Assembly: GCA_017744935.1 (NCBI GenBank) | Contig: JAGIAI010000003.1 | Location: forward strand, 93,202 to 157,201 | Source of the DNA: Variovorax sp. | Lineage (GTDB): Bacteria > Pseudomonadota > Gammaproteobacteria > Burkholderiales > Burkholderiaceae_C | Reading direction: 5' to 3' | Length of the DNA: 64,000 nt | Shown here: piece after piece, positions 1-9,464 of the stretch | Layout of the letters: each line of letters opens with the position of its first letter | Position numbering within the stretch: the stretch's first letter is position 1 | The notes under the pieces: generated by a model | What the model was told of the DNA's origin: nothing | Seen by the model: only the letters and a program-made list of their open reading frames with translations | Databases searched by the model: none | Program-made: the position numbers and the translations under genes

Positions 1-2362
1 GGCGACGCCGCATCGCGTTCTGTTCATCGCCGAAAGCGACGGCCGGCGCGAAAGCCTGCTGGATTTCCTTCGCGCGAGCGGCGTCGGGCCGCCGGCTTTC
101 GATTCGCTGGCCGAGTTCGAAGCCTCGCCCGATGAAAAGATCGGCATCGCCACCGCCGCACTGGTCGCCGGCTTCGCGTGGCGCGAACAGGGCATCGACT
201 TCGTCACCGAAACCGAGCTCTTCGCCGCTGCGCCTTCTGCACGCCGTCGCAACCGCAAGCAGGAACAGGTCAGCGATGTCGAAGCGCTCATCAAGGACCT
301 GAGCGAACTCGCGGTCGGCGACCCGATCGTGCACTCCGCCCACGGCATCGGCCGCTACCGGGGGCTCATCAACATGGACCTCGGCCAGGGCACGGGTCCC
401 GACGGCAAACCGCTGATGCAGGAAATGCTGCATCTGGAATACGCCGACAAGGCGACGCTGTACGTTCCGGTCTCGCAGTTGCATCTCATCAGCCGCTACA
501 CCGGCGTGAGCGCCGACGAAGCGCCGCTGCACAAGCTCGGCTCCGGCCAGTGGGAAAAGGCCAAGCGCAAGGCCGCCGAGCAGGTGCGCGACTCGGCCGC
601 CGAGCTGCTCAACATCTATGCCCGCCGCGCGGCGCGCGAAGGCTATGCGTTCCGCTTCTCGGCAGCCGACTACGAGGTGTTCGCCAACGACTTCGGCTTC
701 GACGAAACCGCCGATCAGAAGGCAGCGATCCACGCGGTCATCCAGGACATGATCTCGCCGCGCCCGATGGATCGCCTGGTCTGCGGCGATGTGGGCTTCG
801 GCAAGACCGAGGTTGCGTTGCGCGCCGCCTTCGTCGCGGTGACGGGTGGCAAGCAGGTCGCCTTCCTCGCGCCGACCACGCTGCTTGCGGAACAGCACTA
901 CCAGACGCTGGTCGACCGTTTCGCGAAATGGCCGGTCAAGGTCGCGGAGATGAGCCGCTTCCGCTCGGCCAAGGAAATCACCACCGCCGCGAAGGGGCTC
1001 GCCGACGGCAGCGTCGACATCGTGGTCGGCACGCACAAGCTGCTTTCGCAGTCGGTGCAGTTCAAGAACCTCGGTCTGCTGATCATCGACGAGGAACACC
1101 GCTTCGGCGTTCGCCACAAGGAAGCGATGAAGGCGATGCGCGCCGAGGTCGACGTGCTCACGCTGACTGCGACGCCGATCCCACGCACGCTGGGCATGGC
1201 ACTCGAAGGGCTGCGCGACCTCAGCGTGATCGCCACCGCCCCACAGCGGCGCCTGGCCATCAAGACCTTCGTGCGCAACGAAGGCACCGGCGTGATCCGC
1301 GAAGCGGTGCTGCGCGAGCTCAAGCGCGGCGGGCAGGTCTACTTCCTGCACAACGAGGTCGAGACCATCGAGAACCGCCGCCAGAAGCTGGAGGAAATCC
1401 TGCCCGAGGCCCGCATCGCGGTCGCCCACGGCCAGATGCCGGAGCGCGAACTGGAACGCGTGATGCGCGACTTCGTCGCCCAGCGCTACAACATGCTGCT
1501 GTGCTCGACCATCATCGAGACCGGCATCGACGTGCCAAGCGCCAACACGATCGTGATGAGCCGCGCCGACAAGTTCGGCCTCGCGCAGTTGCACCAGTTG
1601 CGCGGGCGCGTCGGGCGCAGCCACCACCAGGCCTATGCCTACCTGATGGTGCCGGACATCGACGGCCTGACCAAGCAGGCGGCGCAGCGGCTCGACGCGA
1701 TCCAGCAGATGGAGGAGCTCGGCTCGGGCTTCTATCTCGCGATGCATGACCTCGAGATCCGCGGCGCGGGCGAGGTGCTCGGCGAGAACCAGAGCGGCAA
1801 CATGATGGAGATCGGGTTCCAGCTCTACAACGAGATGCTCGCCGAGGCGGTGCGCTCGCTCAAGGCCGGCAAGGAGCCGGACCTGCTGTCGCCGCTGTCG
1901 GTGACGACCGAGATCAACCTGCACGCGCCGGCGCTCCTGCCCGACGATTACTGCGGCGACGTGCACCTGCGCCTGTCGTTCTACAAGAAGCTCGCCACCG
2001 CGAAGACCTCCGACCAGATCGACACGCTGCTCGAAGAGATCGTCGACCGCTTCGGCAAGCTGCCGCCGCAGGCGCAGACGCTGATCGACATGCACCGCCT
2101 GCGGGTGCTCGCCCTGCCCTACGGCGTGACCAAGGTCGATGCCGCGCCGGGCGTCATCCACATCACGTTCAAGAAGGACCCGCCGGTCGATTCGATGAAC
2201 ATCATCCACCTGATCCAGAAGAACCGGCACATCAAGCTCGCGGGCAACGAGAAGCTGCGCATCGAGCGCGAGCTCAAGGAGCCCAAGGACCGCGCGCAGA
2301 TGGTGCGCGACGTGCTGCGCAGCCTGGGCCAGCCTAAAGTACAGGAAACCGCCTCCGCATGA
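1..2362 (+). CDS. mfd: Transcription-repair coupling factor Mfd, 3' part (5' end outside window)
   Basis: Mfd is a DNA translocase that removes RNA polymerase stalled at lesions and recruits UvrABC. The reading frame is already open at base 2, so only the C-terminal part of about 786 residues is present. An RNA-polymerase-interacting (CarD-like) segment with HSAHGIGRYRGL lies near residue 110. It is followed by a superfamily 2 helicase core with Walker A GDVGFGKTE, Walker B IIDEEHRFG, TATPIPRTL, and a second RecA lobe ending in the QLRGRVGR motif. The C-terminal TRCF domain closes the protein. The stop overlaps the serB start (ATGA), which implies translational coupling. The family assignment is certain. 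Confidence 0.97.
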   Translation, partial: ATPHRVLFIAESDGRRESLLDFLRASGVGPPAFDSLAEFEASPDEKIGIATAALVAGFAWREQGIDFVTETELFAAAPSARRRNRKQEQVSDVEALIKDLSELAVGDPIVHSAHGIGRYRGLINMDLGQGTGPDGKPLMQEMLHLEYADKATLYVPVSQLHLISRYTGVSADEAPLHKLGSGQWEKAKRKAAEQVRDSAAELLNIYARRAAREGYAFRFSAADYEVFANDFGFDETADQKAAIHAVIQDMISPRPMDRLVCGDVGFGKTEVALRAAFVAVTGGKQVAFLAPTTLLAEQHYQTLVDRFAKWPVKVAEMSRFRSAKEITTAAKGLADGSVDIVVGTHKLLSQSVQFKNLGLLIIDEEHRFGVRHKEAMKAMRAEVDVLTLTATPIPRTLGMALEGLRDLSVIATAPQRRLAIKTFVRNEGTGVIREAVLRELKRGGQVYFLHNEVETIENRRQKLEEILPEARIAVAHGQMPERELERVMRDFVAQRYNMLLCSTIIETGIDVPSANTIVMSRADKFGLAQLHQLRGRVGRSHHQAYAYLMVPDIDGLTKQAAQRLDAIQQMEELGSGFYLAMHDLEIRGAGEVLGENQSGNMMEIGFQLYNEMLAEAVRSLKAGKEPDLLSPLSVTTEINLHAPALLPDDYCGDVHLRLSFYKKLATAKTSDQIDTLLEEIVDRFGKLPPQAQTLIDMHRLRVLALPYGVTKVDAAPGVIHITFKKDPPVDSMNIIHLIQKNRHIKLAGNEKLRIERELKEPKDRAQMVRDVLRSLGQPKVQETASA

Positions 2363-3069
2363 CCTCCAAGGACATCTCCCCCGGCCTCGTCATCCAGCGC
2401 ATCGTGCCGCCGCTGGCGCTCGCCGACTTCAAGCTGATCGCATTCGACATGGACTCGACGCTGATCAACATCGAATGCATCGACGAGATCGCCGATGCGG
2501 TCGGCAAGAAGGCCGAAGTGGCCGCGATCACCGAGGCCACGATGCGCGGCGAGATCAAGGACTTCAAGGAAAGCCTGCGCCGGCGCGTCGCGCTGCTCAA
2601 GGGCGTGCCGGTCGACGCGCTGCAGAAGGTCTACGACGAGCGCCTGCGGCTCAATCCTGGTGCGGAGCGACTCGTGGCGACGTGCAAGGCGGCCGGGCTC
2701 AAGGTGCTGCTGGTGTCCGGCGGATTCACCTTCTTCGCCAATCGCGTGAAGGAGCGCCTCCGCATCGACTTCGCGCGTTCCAACCTGCTCGACGAGGCGA
2801 ACGGCAAGCTCACCGGCGAGGTGGTGCAGCAATCGTGGGGCGACATCTGCGACGGCGCCGAGAAGCGCCGCACGCTGCTCGAAGTGGCCTCGCTGCTCGG
2901 CATTTCGCCGCAGGAGACGATCGCCGTCGGCGACGGCGCGAACGACCTGCCGATGATGGGCGAAGCCGGCCTCTCGGTCGCCTACCACGCGAAGCCGAAG
3001 GTGCGCGAGCAGGCGATGGTGGCGATCAACGAAGGCGGACTCGACCGCCTTCTGGAAGTCCTGAGGTGA
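2359..3069 (+). CDS. serB: Phosphoserine phosphatase SerB
   Basis: SerB hydrolyses O-phosphoserine to serine, the last step of serine biosynthesis, in the cytoplasm. The 236-residue protein is a HAD-superfamily phosphatase. Motif I is FDMDSTLI (nucleophile and acid/base aspartates) near residue 30, motif II is VSGGF, and motif IV is GDGANDLPMM. There is no N-terminal ACT domain, so it is the short form of the family. The ATG overlaps the mfd stop by four bases, and the downstream gene starts three bases after its stop, so the three genes are probably co-transcribed. Confidence 0.96.
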   Translation: MTSKDISPGLVIQRIVPPLALADFKLIAFDMDSTLINIECIDEIADAVGKKAEVAAITEATMRGEIKDFKESLRRRVALLKGVPVDALQKVYDERLRLNPGAERLVATCKAAGLKVLLVSGGFTFFANRVKERLRIDFARSNLLDEANGKLTGEVVQQSWGDICDGAEKRRTLLEVASLLGISPQETIAVGDGANDLPMMGEAGLSVAYHAKPKVREQAMVAINEGGLDRLLEVLR

Positions 3070-3072
3070 ACC

Positions 3073-4326
3073 ATGAGTGAGACTGACAACCGCGGCGCGC
3101 TGCCCGCTTCCGCCGTCGTGCATGCCGACCGCCGCTTCGGCGTCGAGCACGGCGCGATCCACAAGCCGATCCATACCTCGGTGCAGTACGGCTTCGACCG
3201 GGTCGAGGACCTGATCGGCGTGTTCCAGGGCACCTTCAAGGGCGGCTTCAACTACGCGCGCCAGGGCACGCCGACCAGCGCCGCACTGGAAAGCAAGATC
3301 ACGCTGCTGGAAGGCGGCATCGGCACCGTGTCGTTCTCGAGCGGCATGGCGGCGCTCACCGCGATCTTCCTCACGCTGCTGCGTGCGGGCGACCACCTGG
3401 TGTCGAGCCAGTTCGTGTTCGGCAACACCAACAGCCTGTTCGGCACGATGGGCGATCTCGGCATCGCGGTGTCGAAGGTCGATGCCCGCGCCGTCGAGAA
3501 CGTGCGCGCGGCGCTGCGGCCCGAGACGCGCATGGTGTTCGTCGAGACGGTCGCCAACCCGGGCACGCAGGTGCCGGACCTCGACGCCATCGGCGCGCTG
3601 TGCCGCGAACGCGGGCTGCTCTACGTGGTGGACAACACCATCACTTCGCCTGCCCTCTTCCAGCCGAAGACGGTCGGCGCGGGGCTGGTGGTGAATTCGC
3701 TGACCAAGACCATCGCCGGCCACGGCGCGGCGCTCGGCGGCGCGGTGACCGACACCGGCCTCTTCGACTGGGCGGCCTATCCGAACATCTCGCCGAGCTA
3801 TCGCGGCGTCGATCCGCGCCAGCAAGGGCTGCAGCAGTTGCGCAAGAAGGCGCTGCGCGACATGGGCGCGACGCTCTCGCCGGAGCAGGCGCACCGCATC
3901 AGCCTCGGCGCCGAGACGCTCTCGCTGCGCGTCGCGCGGACCAGCGCCACGGCGCTCGCGCTCGCGCGCTTTCTCGAAGGCCATCCCGCGATCGCGGCGG
4001 TCCACTACCCGATGCTCGAGAGCCACCCGCAGCACGCGCTCGCGGCACGGCATTTCAAGGCGGGTTCGTGGCTGATGGCGTTCGAGCTGCGGGAGGGTCT
4101 CGACATGGAGGCGACGCTCAATCGCCTGCAGCTGCCGATCAAGGCCACGGGCCTGGGCGACAACCGCACGCTGATCATCCCGGTCGCGCCGACGATCTTC
4201 TGGGAGGCCGGCCCCGAGGTGCGCGCGCAGATGGGCATCGCGGACGGGCTGGTCCGCGTCTCCGTCGGGCTCGAAGACGCCGACGAACTGATCGCGGATT
4301 TCGATCGCGCACTCGCCGCGGCATAG
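3073..4326 (+). CDS. Cystathionine gamma-synthase / O-succinylhomoserine sulfhydrylase family PLP enzyme
   Basis: This 417-residue enzyme belongs to the Cys/Met-metabolism PLP-dependent family (fold type I). The N-terminal part has the YARQGTPTSAALE substrate-loop region and SSGMAALTA. The PLP-binding lysine lies in NSLTKTIAGHG near residue 215, and the C-terminal GLGDNRTLI and VSVGLED motifs are typical. Family members exchange the gamma substituent of acylated homoserine with cysteine or sulfide, or cleave related thioethers. The exact reaction (MetB, MetZ or a lyase) cannot be decided from sequence, so no symbol is given. It follows serB by three bases, which fits a serine/sulfur amino-acid theme. 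Confidence 0.88.
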   Translation: MSETDNRGALPASAVVHADRRFGVEHGAIHKPIHTSVQYGFDRVEDLIGVFQGTFKGGFNYARQGTPTSAALESKITLLEGGIGTVSFSSGMAALTAIFLTLLRAGDHLVSSQFVFGNTNSLFGTMGDLGIAVSKVDARAVENVRAALRPETRMVFVETVANPGTQVPDLDAIGALCRERGLLYVVDNTITSPALFQPKTVGAGLVVNSLTKTIAGHGAALGGAVTDTGLFDWAAYPNISPSYRGVDPRQQGLQQLRKKALRDMGATLSPEQAHRISLGAETLSLRVARTSATALALARFLEGHPAIAAVHYPMLESHPQHALAARHFKAGSWLMAFELREGLDMEATLNRLQLPIKATGLGDNRTLIIPVAPTIFWEAGPEVRAQMGIADGLVRVSVGLEDADELIADFDRALAAA

Positions 4327-4338
4327 CGCACCGGGCCC

Positions 4339-5328
4339 TCAATCGAGCTTGACGTTGGCCCGCTTGATGAGGACCGCCCAGCGGTCCTTCTCCTCGCGCA
4401 CCTGCCGCTCGAACGCCGCCTGGGTCTGGCTGCCGGGGACGTAGCCGAGGTCCGCCAGCTTGGCGACCACGTCGGGCTGGCGCGCGATCCGCATCACTTC
4501 GGCGTGCAGGCGCTGCACCACCTCCGGCGGCGTCTTGCGGGGCACGAACAGGCCGGCCCAGGTGTTGAGCTCGAGGCCCGGGAAGCCCTGCTCCAGGAAA
4601 GTCGGCACCTCGGGCGTCAACGCCGAGCGCTCGGTGCCGGTGACGGCGACGAGGCGCACCCCGCCCGCCGCCGCATGGGGCTTCAGGGTGACGTAGTCCA
4701 GGATCACCGTCGACACCTCGCCGGCCAGCAGCGCGTTCAGCGCGACCGAGCTGCCCTTGAACGGCACATGCACCATGTCCAGTCCGCCGGCATCGTTGAG
4801 CCCCTGGCCGAACAGATGCGTGGTCGAGCCCACCCCGATCGAACCGAAGCTGTGCGACTTCGGCTGCGCCTTGACCTCGGCCATGAACTCCTTCAGGTTG
4901 CGCGCCTGCATCTTCTGCGGATTCACCGCCATCCAGAGCGAAGACGTGACCACCTCCGAGACCGGCGTGAGATCGCGCACCGGGTCGTAGGGCAGCTTCG
5001 ACATCAGCGACGCGGTCTGCACGATCAGCGGGACGTTCAGCAGGATAGTGTGGCCGTCCGGCGCCGAGCGCACCACGTAGTCCGTGGCGATCACCGTGCT
5101 GGCGCCGGGCTTGTTGTCCACCACGACCGGCTGGCCCAGCGATTCGGCGAGCTTCGCGCCGAGCAGGCGCCCGAGCACGTCGCCGCCGCCGCCCGGCGCG
5201 AAGGGGACGACCAGGCGGATCGGCTGCGACGGAAAGGCGGCCTGGCCGCGCGCCAGCGCCGGCAGGAGGCTCGCGGCACCGGCAGCCCCCAGCGCACCCA
5301 GCGCACCCAGCAGGTTTCGACGCTTCAT
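4339..5328 (-). CDS. Bug/TctC-family periplasmic substrate-binding protein (oxygenase operon, distal)
   Basis: A 329-residue secreted binding protein of the tripartite tricarboxylate transporter receptor family. An N-terminal signal with KRRNLLGALGALGAAGAA precedes the mature start near AFPSQPIRLVVPFAPGGG, the classic Bug opening, and the second conserved loop (VVDNKPGAST) follows. Family members bind small organic acids, amides or aromatic acids in the periplasm. No TctA or TctB membrane partner is nearby, as is common for Bug proteins in Burkholderiales. It is the last gene of the ten-gene operon and its ATG overlaps the SDR stop (ATGA). The ligand is unknown; context suggests a substrate or product of the oxygenase pathway. 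Confidence 0.9.
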   Translation of the reverse strand: MKRRNLLGALGALGAAGAASLLPALARGQAAFPSQPIRLVVPFAPGGGGDVLGRLLGAKLAESLGQPVVVDNKPGASTVIATDYVVRSAPDGHTILLNVPLIVQTASLMSKLPYDPVRDLTPVSEVVTSSLWMAVNPQKMQARNLKEFMAEVKAQPKSHSFGSIGVGSTTHLFGQGLNDAGGLDMVHVPFKGSSVALNALLAGEVSTVILDYVTLKPHAAAGGVRLVAVTGTERSALTPEVPTFLEQGFPGLELNTWAGLFVPRKTPPEVVQRLHAEVMRIARQPDVVAKLADLGYVPGSQTQAAFERQVREEKDRWAVLIKRANVKLD

Positions 5329-6341
5329 GGTTGTGTCTCCGGGAGTTGATCGTTCGGCCGGCTCGCATGCCTTTCCAGGTAGGCGACGAGCGAGTCCGGC
5401 GTGTCGGCGGTCTCGAGGGTGCGAGGAAAGATGTGCGCGGTACGCTCCTTGCGGTCGAACCAGATCGATTCGTCCGATCGCTGCGGCGGCCGCGTGGCCG
5501 CGAGGTAGACGATGGTGTCCGCGCCCTGCGGGTCCTTGCGCAGCACGGACTTGAGCGTCTCGCGAAAGCGCGGCATCGACCGTCCCACCGCCGCGGTGTC
5601 GACCCAGCCCGGGTGCATGACGTAGAAGCGCCGCCCATCGCCCGCGAAGCGCCGCCGCCAGTGGTGCGTGAGCACCACCTGCGCGCGCTTGGACAGCCCG
5701 TAGGCACGCACGCCCACATAGCCGCTGCCCGTGATGTCGAGGTCCTTCACGACCAGCGGGTGGTTGTACATGCCGCCCGACGAGGTCTCGATGACGATCG
5801 CGTCGGATGCCAGCAGGCCGCGCGCGAGCAAGTCGCGGGTGAACACGTAGTGGCTCAGGATGTTGGTGACGAAGGAGGTCTCGAAGCCCTCCGAGGTCAG
5901 GATCTGGTCGCGCTTCTGGATGCCGACGTTGTTGACCAGCACATCGATCGTCTCGCCCCGTGCCTGCAGGCGCGCGACGAGTTCGCGGACGCTGTGCAGC
6001 AGCGAGAAGTCCGCCACTTCGGCGACGACGCGCTCGGGGTTCGACGTGCTCCGCGCGAAGTCGGCGATCTTCTGCGCGCTGCGCCCCACGCAGATGACCC
6101 GCGCGCCGGCAGCCACCGCCGAGCGTGCCGCCGAGCCGCCGATCCCTTCGGACCCGCCCACCACCACCCAGGTCTGGCCGCGGAAGTCGGGGCGCAGGGG
6201 CCGCCAGAACAAGCGCCGCGCGTGGTAGCCGATCTTGCTGTAGCTGGGCGTGAAGCGCACGTAGAAGCCGATGATCTTCCTGAGCGGCGCATTCTGGGGC
6301 TTGTGCTTTGCCGCCGCCGGGGCGCCCGCATCGGCGCTCAC
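5325..6341 (-). CDS. Short-chain dehydrogenase/reductase, DHRS12-like
   Basis: An NAD(P)-dependent oxidoreductase of 338 residues. After about 45 N-terminal residues comes a Rossmann fold with VVVGGSEGIGG, then VLVNNVG, a catalytic serine in ETSSGGMYN, and the YGLSK (YxxxK) active-site pair. The stretch MYNHPLVVKDL and the extended N-terminus resemble eukaryotic DHRS12 proteins more than classical bacterial FabG types. I chose the GTG at 6339-6341 because it overlaps the upstream stop as GTGA, like the other junctions of this operon. A longer ATG-started frame reaches into the neighbouring gene and is not credible. The substrate is unknown, probably an alcohol, aldehyde or ketone intermediate of the pathway. 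Confidence 0.85.
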   Translation of the reverse strand: MSADAGAPAAAKHKPQNAPLRKIIGFYVRFTPSYSKIGYHARRLFWRPLRPDFRGQTWVVVGGSEGIGGSAARSAVAAGARVICVGRSAQKIADFARSTSNPERVVAEVADFSLLHSVRELVARLQARGETIDVLVNNVGIQKRDQILTSEGFETSFVTNILSHYVFTRDLLARGLLASDAIVIETSSGGMYNHPLVVKDLDITGSGYVGVRAYGLSKRAQVVLTHHWRRRFAGDGRRFYVMHPGWVDTAAVGRSMPRFRETLKSVLRKDPQGADTIVYLAATRPPQRSDESIWFDRKERTAHIFPRTLETADTPDSLVAYLERHASRPNDQLPETQP

Positions 6342-6757
6342 GAGGCCTGGCCTTCCGTGGAATGGCCCGCGGCGCGCGCGAGCGTGCTGCGGTCGTAGTA
6401 GTCGCGCCAGCGCGCGATGCGGTCGCCCTCGAACTCGATGACGCCGACGGCCGGGCATTCGCCGCGCCGGCCGTCGATCACGATCACGTCCACGCGCTGA
6501 ACGATCAGCGCGCCGTCGACCACGCCCATGCGCTCGATGTTCAGCGTGACCTTCTTGTTCGCACCGCCCAGCCTGGAAATGCGGTCGTGGATCGCCTGCC
6601 GGCCCACCACCGGCTCCAGCATGACCGAATGCAGAATGCCCTCGGGCGCGAAGAGCGCCGCGCAGGTTGTCCAGTCCTGGTCGTGCCACGCCTGGGCCAT
6701 GGTGCGAAAGACCGCCATCTTCCGCGCGTCGTCGATGCCCGGCCGCGCCGCGCTCAT
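6338..6757 (-). CDS. NTF2/SnoaL-like protein, possible small isomerase or hydratase
   Basis: A 139-residue single-domain protein with the cone-shaped NTF2-like fold pattern: an N-terminal helix pair with AWHDQDWTTCAALFAPEG, then strands ending in VIEFEGDRIARWRDYYD. Members include ketosteroid isomerases, polyketide cyclases and dehydratases, so an isomerisation or dehydration step is plausible but not shown. Both ends overlap their neighbours by four bases (ATGA with the thiolase, GTGA with the SDR), so it is translated as part of the operon. Confidence 0.8.
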   Translation of the reverse strand: MSAARPGIDDARKMAVFRTMAQAWHDQDWTTCAALFAPEGILHSVMLEPVVGRQAIHDRISRLGGANKKVTLNIERMGVVDGALIVQRVDVIVIDGRRGECPAVGVIEFEGDRIARWRDYYDRSTLARAAGHSTEGQAS

Positions 6758-7995
6758 CGCGCCTCCCCGCTTTCGACGACGAAGCTCACCACCGTGGCGC
6801 ACGAGCCGCCGATGTTGAGCGTCTGCATGCGTCGGGCGCCCTCGATCTGGCATTCGTCCGCGCGCCCGGTGACCTGCCGGGCGGCATCGAACAGCATGCG
6901 CGAGCCCGTGGCGCCCACCGGATGCCCGCAGCCGATCAGGCCGCCGCTCATGTTGACCGGGCATGCCCCTTGCGGCGCGATCGTGCCGTCCTCGACCGCG
7001 CGCCAGCTCTCGCCGGGCGCGGTCAGGCCGAGGTGGTCGATGGCGACGTATTCGGTGGTGGTGAAGCAGTCGTGCGTCTCGATGCCGTCCATGGCGCGCA
7101 CATCGCCCACGCCCGCGCGGCGCCAGGCGTCCTCGATCGCCTCGCGCAGGTGAGGGAACACGTAGGGCTGGCCGCGGCTGCGCTCGAACTTGTCGAGCAG
7201 GCGCAGCCCCGCGTTGCGATGGCCCCAGCCGGCGATGCGCGCCATGCCCTCCAGGCGCTGCCCGGTGCGGCGCGCGTGTTCCTGCGCGAAGCGCGCCGAG
7301 GCGAGCACCACGCCGCATCCGCCGTCGGTAATCTGGCCGCAGTCCTGCCGGCGCGTGCCGGGCTCGATGACCGGATTGGCCTCGTCGTCGTCGGTGAAGC
7401 TCAGCACGTCGAAGCGCCACGCCCGGGTCTGCGCCAGCGGATTGCGCTTGGCGTTGCCGTAGTTGATCTCGGCAATGCGGTTCAGGTGACGGCGGTCGAG
7501 CCCGTAGCGCGCCTCGTATTCCTGCGCCACGCGGCCGAAGGCGGCGGGCCACATGTAGGTGCAATCGAAGCCCTCGCGGCCCTGCCACGCGGCAGCGTTC
7601 TGGTTGACCGAAGCCTCGTTGCCCGACAGGTTCTTGAACTCCTCCACGCCCAGCACCAGCACGCAGTCGTAGCGGCCGGCCTCGATCTCGGCCATCGCCG
7701 AAAGGATCGCGAGCGACGAGGAGGCGCAGGCGCCTTCGTGGCGCATCGCGGGCACGCCCCACAGTTGCGGCACCACCTGCGCCACCATCGCGCCGAGGTG
7801 CGCCTGCCGGCGCTGCAGCTCGCCGAAGGCGTTGCCCACATGGATGCTCTGGATCGCCGACGCGTCGAGCTGGCTCGCGTCGATCGCGCCCAGCGTGGTC
7901 TCGCGCGTGATGTCGGAGATGTCCTGGCCGTTGCGCGCCCAGGCCTTGGCGAAGTCGGTCTGGTGGCCGCCGAGGATGTAGACGGGGGAAGTCAT
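6754..7995 (-). CDS. SCP-x/lipid-transfer-type thiolase
   Basis: A 413-residue thiolase-superfamily enzyme of the SCP-x type rather than the FadA type. The nucleophilic cysteine is in HEGACASSSLA near residue 90. HDCFTTTEY near residue 295 and the catalytic GCGHPVGATG near residue 355 follow, and the protein ends in NIGGSCATVVSFVV. Family members cleave 3-ketoacyl-CoAs, often branched or cyclic ones such as sterol side chains. The gene lies directly downstream of a carotenoid-oxygenase-like gene with an ATGA overlap. Together with the acyl ligase in the operon, it points to a beta-oxidation-like shortening of a cleavage product. It could also be a condensing enzyme. Confidence 0.87.
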   Translation of the reverse strand: MTSPVYILGGHQTDFAKAWARNGQDISDITRETTLGAIDASQLDASAIQSIHVGNAFGELQRRQAHLGAMVAQVVPQLWGVPAMRHEGACASSSLAILSAMAEIEAGRYDCVLVLGVEEFKNLSGNEASVNQNAAAWQGREGFDCTYMWPAAFGRVAQEYEARYGLDRRHLNRIAEINYGNAKRNPLAQTRAWRFDVLSFTDDDEANPVIEPGTRRQDCGQITDGGCGVVLASARFAQEHARRTGQRLEGMARIAGWGHRNAGLRLLDKFERSRGQPYVFPHLREAIEDAWRRAGVGDVRAMDGIETHDCFTTTEYVAIDHLGLTAPGESWRAVEDGTIAPQGACPVNMSGGLIGCGHPVGATGSRMLFDAARQVTGRADECQIEGARRMQTLNIGGSCATVVSFVVESGEAR

Positions 7996-9464
7996 GGTCG
8001 GTCTCCTGAGGATTCGATCTCGCTGGCGTCGGCCCAGCACGAGTGGGTGCCGCTGCTGATGCGATGCGGCAGCAGGATGCGCGCCACCGGTCCGCGCGAG
8101 AGGTCGCGCGCGTCGAGCACCACGCATTCGGAGCGGTCGGTGTTCATGTCGGTGACGAAGCTCACCACGTAGCCGTCGTCCTCGGCCTTCGCGTCGTGGC
8201 AGGGCGCCATCGGCGATTCGCTGCCGAAGCGGCCTTCGCCGAAGAGGTAGTGCTGCGACTCGCCGCTCACGTGGTCGTAGCGCAGGATGCCGTCGAACAG
8301 GAAGGCGCCCGGGTGCGCGATCATGTTGTACGAATAGCGGTACGGCCGGCCCCAGTAGCGGGCGTTGGTCATGCCGAACTCCAGGTAGCGCTCGTCGAGC
8401 CGGCGCTCGGTCGTCTTGCCGGTGGCGAGGTTCAGGCGCCACTCGTACAGCGTCGGGCCGTAGCGGTCGGGGCCCAGCGTCTGGCCGGTGTTGTCGTAGC
8501 CCGCCTTGGGCATCGGCGTCTTCTGGTGGTAGCCGTGCATCACGATCTCGTCGCCCTCCTCCCAGGCGTTGAGCCAATGCAGCACGTAGGTGGGCTCGGC
8601 CTCGAACCAGCGGATCGCCTGGTTCGCCATGTGCCGGCGCGGCACCACCGCGAAGCGCGACGGGCGCTGCGGGAAGTAGCCGAGCTTGTGCCGGCCCTGC
8701 GCGAGCAGGCCCTCGTCCCAGTGCAGCGGAAAGTCGTCGAGGATCGCGTAGTTCTCGGTGAAGCACATGTCGTGCGGCAGGCGCGGGCCCGGCAGCGGCA
8801 CGGGCACGTAGTGCACCAGCCGGTCGTGGCGGTCGACCTCGCCGTAGTGCATGTAGGGCGCGGTCTTCGAGTAGTTGAAGAACAGCAGGTCGCCGGTCTT
8901 CGGACAGACCTTCGGGTGGGCCGAGATCCCGCCGTCGGCGAGCACCCGCGCGCCCCAGGCCGACACGCCTTCGAGCGCCAGCGTGCGCGCATCGAGCCGG
9001 TAAGGCTCGCCGCATTGATAGAAGGTCGCGAGCGCCTTGCCCGCATGCACGATCACGTCGGTGGCCGCCGTGTCGCGCAGCCCGCCGCGCGCGCCCCAGC
9101 CGGGACGCTGCGCGAGCGAGGGCTTGTCGATCAGGCCCGCATAGAGCGCATGCCCCGCGACCTGCTCCTCGACGAAGCCCTTGGTGCGGGTGAAGCGGTT
9201 GCGGTATTCGACCTTGCCGCGCCGGAAGCTCATCAGGTGCAGCATGCCGTCGCCGTCGAAGGGATGGTAGGTCCCCAGCGGCTCGTGCACGGGGTTCTGC
9301 GTGTTGCGCAGATAGACGCCATCGAGACGCTCGGGGATCTCGCCGATGACCTCGAGTTCGGTCGCGTTCACCTCGACGAAGTTGGGCGCGAAGGGCCCGC
9401 TCATGAAGGGATGCGCGCTCCCTTCGAGCGGCGACGAGATCCTGTCGATCACTTCAACTGGCAT
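7992..9464 (-). CDS. Carotenoid-cleavage-type oxygenase, copy 1
   Basis: A 490-residue Fe(II)-dependent oxygenase of the carotenoid/RPE65/lignostilbene dioxygenase family. The four iron-ligating histidines can be placed in ISAHPKV, RLPHDMCF, VLHWLNAWEEGDE and the C-terminal SSGTHSCW. The N-terminal GVYLRNTQNP and YHPFDGDGMLH motifs are also canonical. Family members split a conjugated C=C bond in carotenoids, apocarotenoids, stilbenes or phenylpropenes. There is no signal peptide, so it is cytoplasmic. Its start overlaps the upstream flavoprotein gene by 11 bases and its stop overlaps the thiolase start. It is clearly homologous to, but diverged from, the second copy at the head of the operon. 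Confidence 0.92.
   Translation of the reverse strand: MPVEVIDRISSPLEGSAHPFMSGPFAPNFVEVNATELEVIGEIPERLDGVYLRNTQNPVHEPLGTYHPFDGDGMLHLMSFRRGKVEYRNRFTRTKGFVEEQVAGHALYAGLIDKPSLAQRPGWGARGGLRDTAATDVIVHAGKALATFYQCGEPYRLDARTLALEGVSAWGARVLADGGISAHPKVCPKTGDLLFFNYSKTAPYMHYGEVDRHDRLVHYVPVPLPGPRLPHDMCFTENYAILDDFPLHWDEGLLAQGRHKLGYFPQRPSRFAVVPRRHMANQAIRWFEAEPTYVLHWLNAWEEGDEIVMHGYHQKTPMPKAGYDNTGQTLGPDRYGPTLYEWRLNLATGKTTERRLDERYLEFGMTNARYWGRPYRYSYNMIAHPGAFLFDGILRYDHVSGESQHYLFGEGRFGSESPMAPCHDAKAEDDGYVVSFVTDMNTDRSECVVLDARDLSRGPVARILLPHRISSGTHSCWADASEIESSGDRP

Noticed and set aside
2119..4053. 644-codon open frame on the minus strand opposite serB and the PLP enzyme gene
   Set aside because: Arginine/histidine-rich translation typical of antisense frames in high-GC DNA; the opposite strand has two motif-complete genes.
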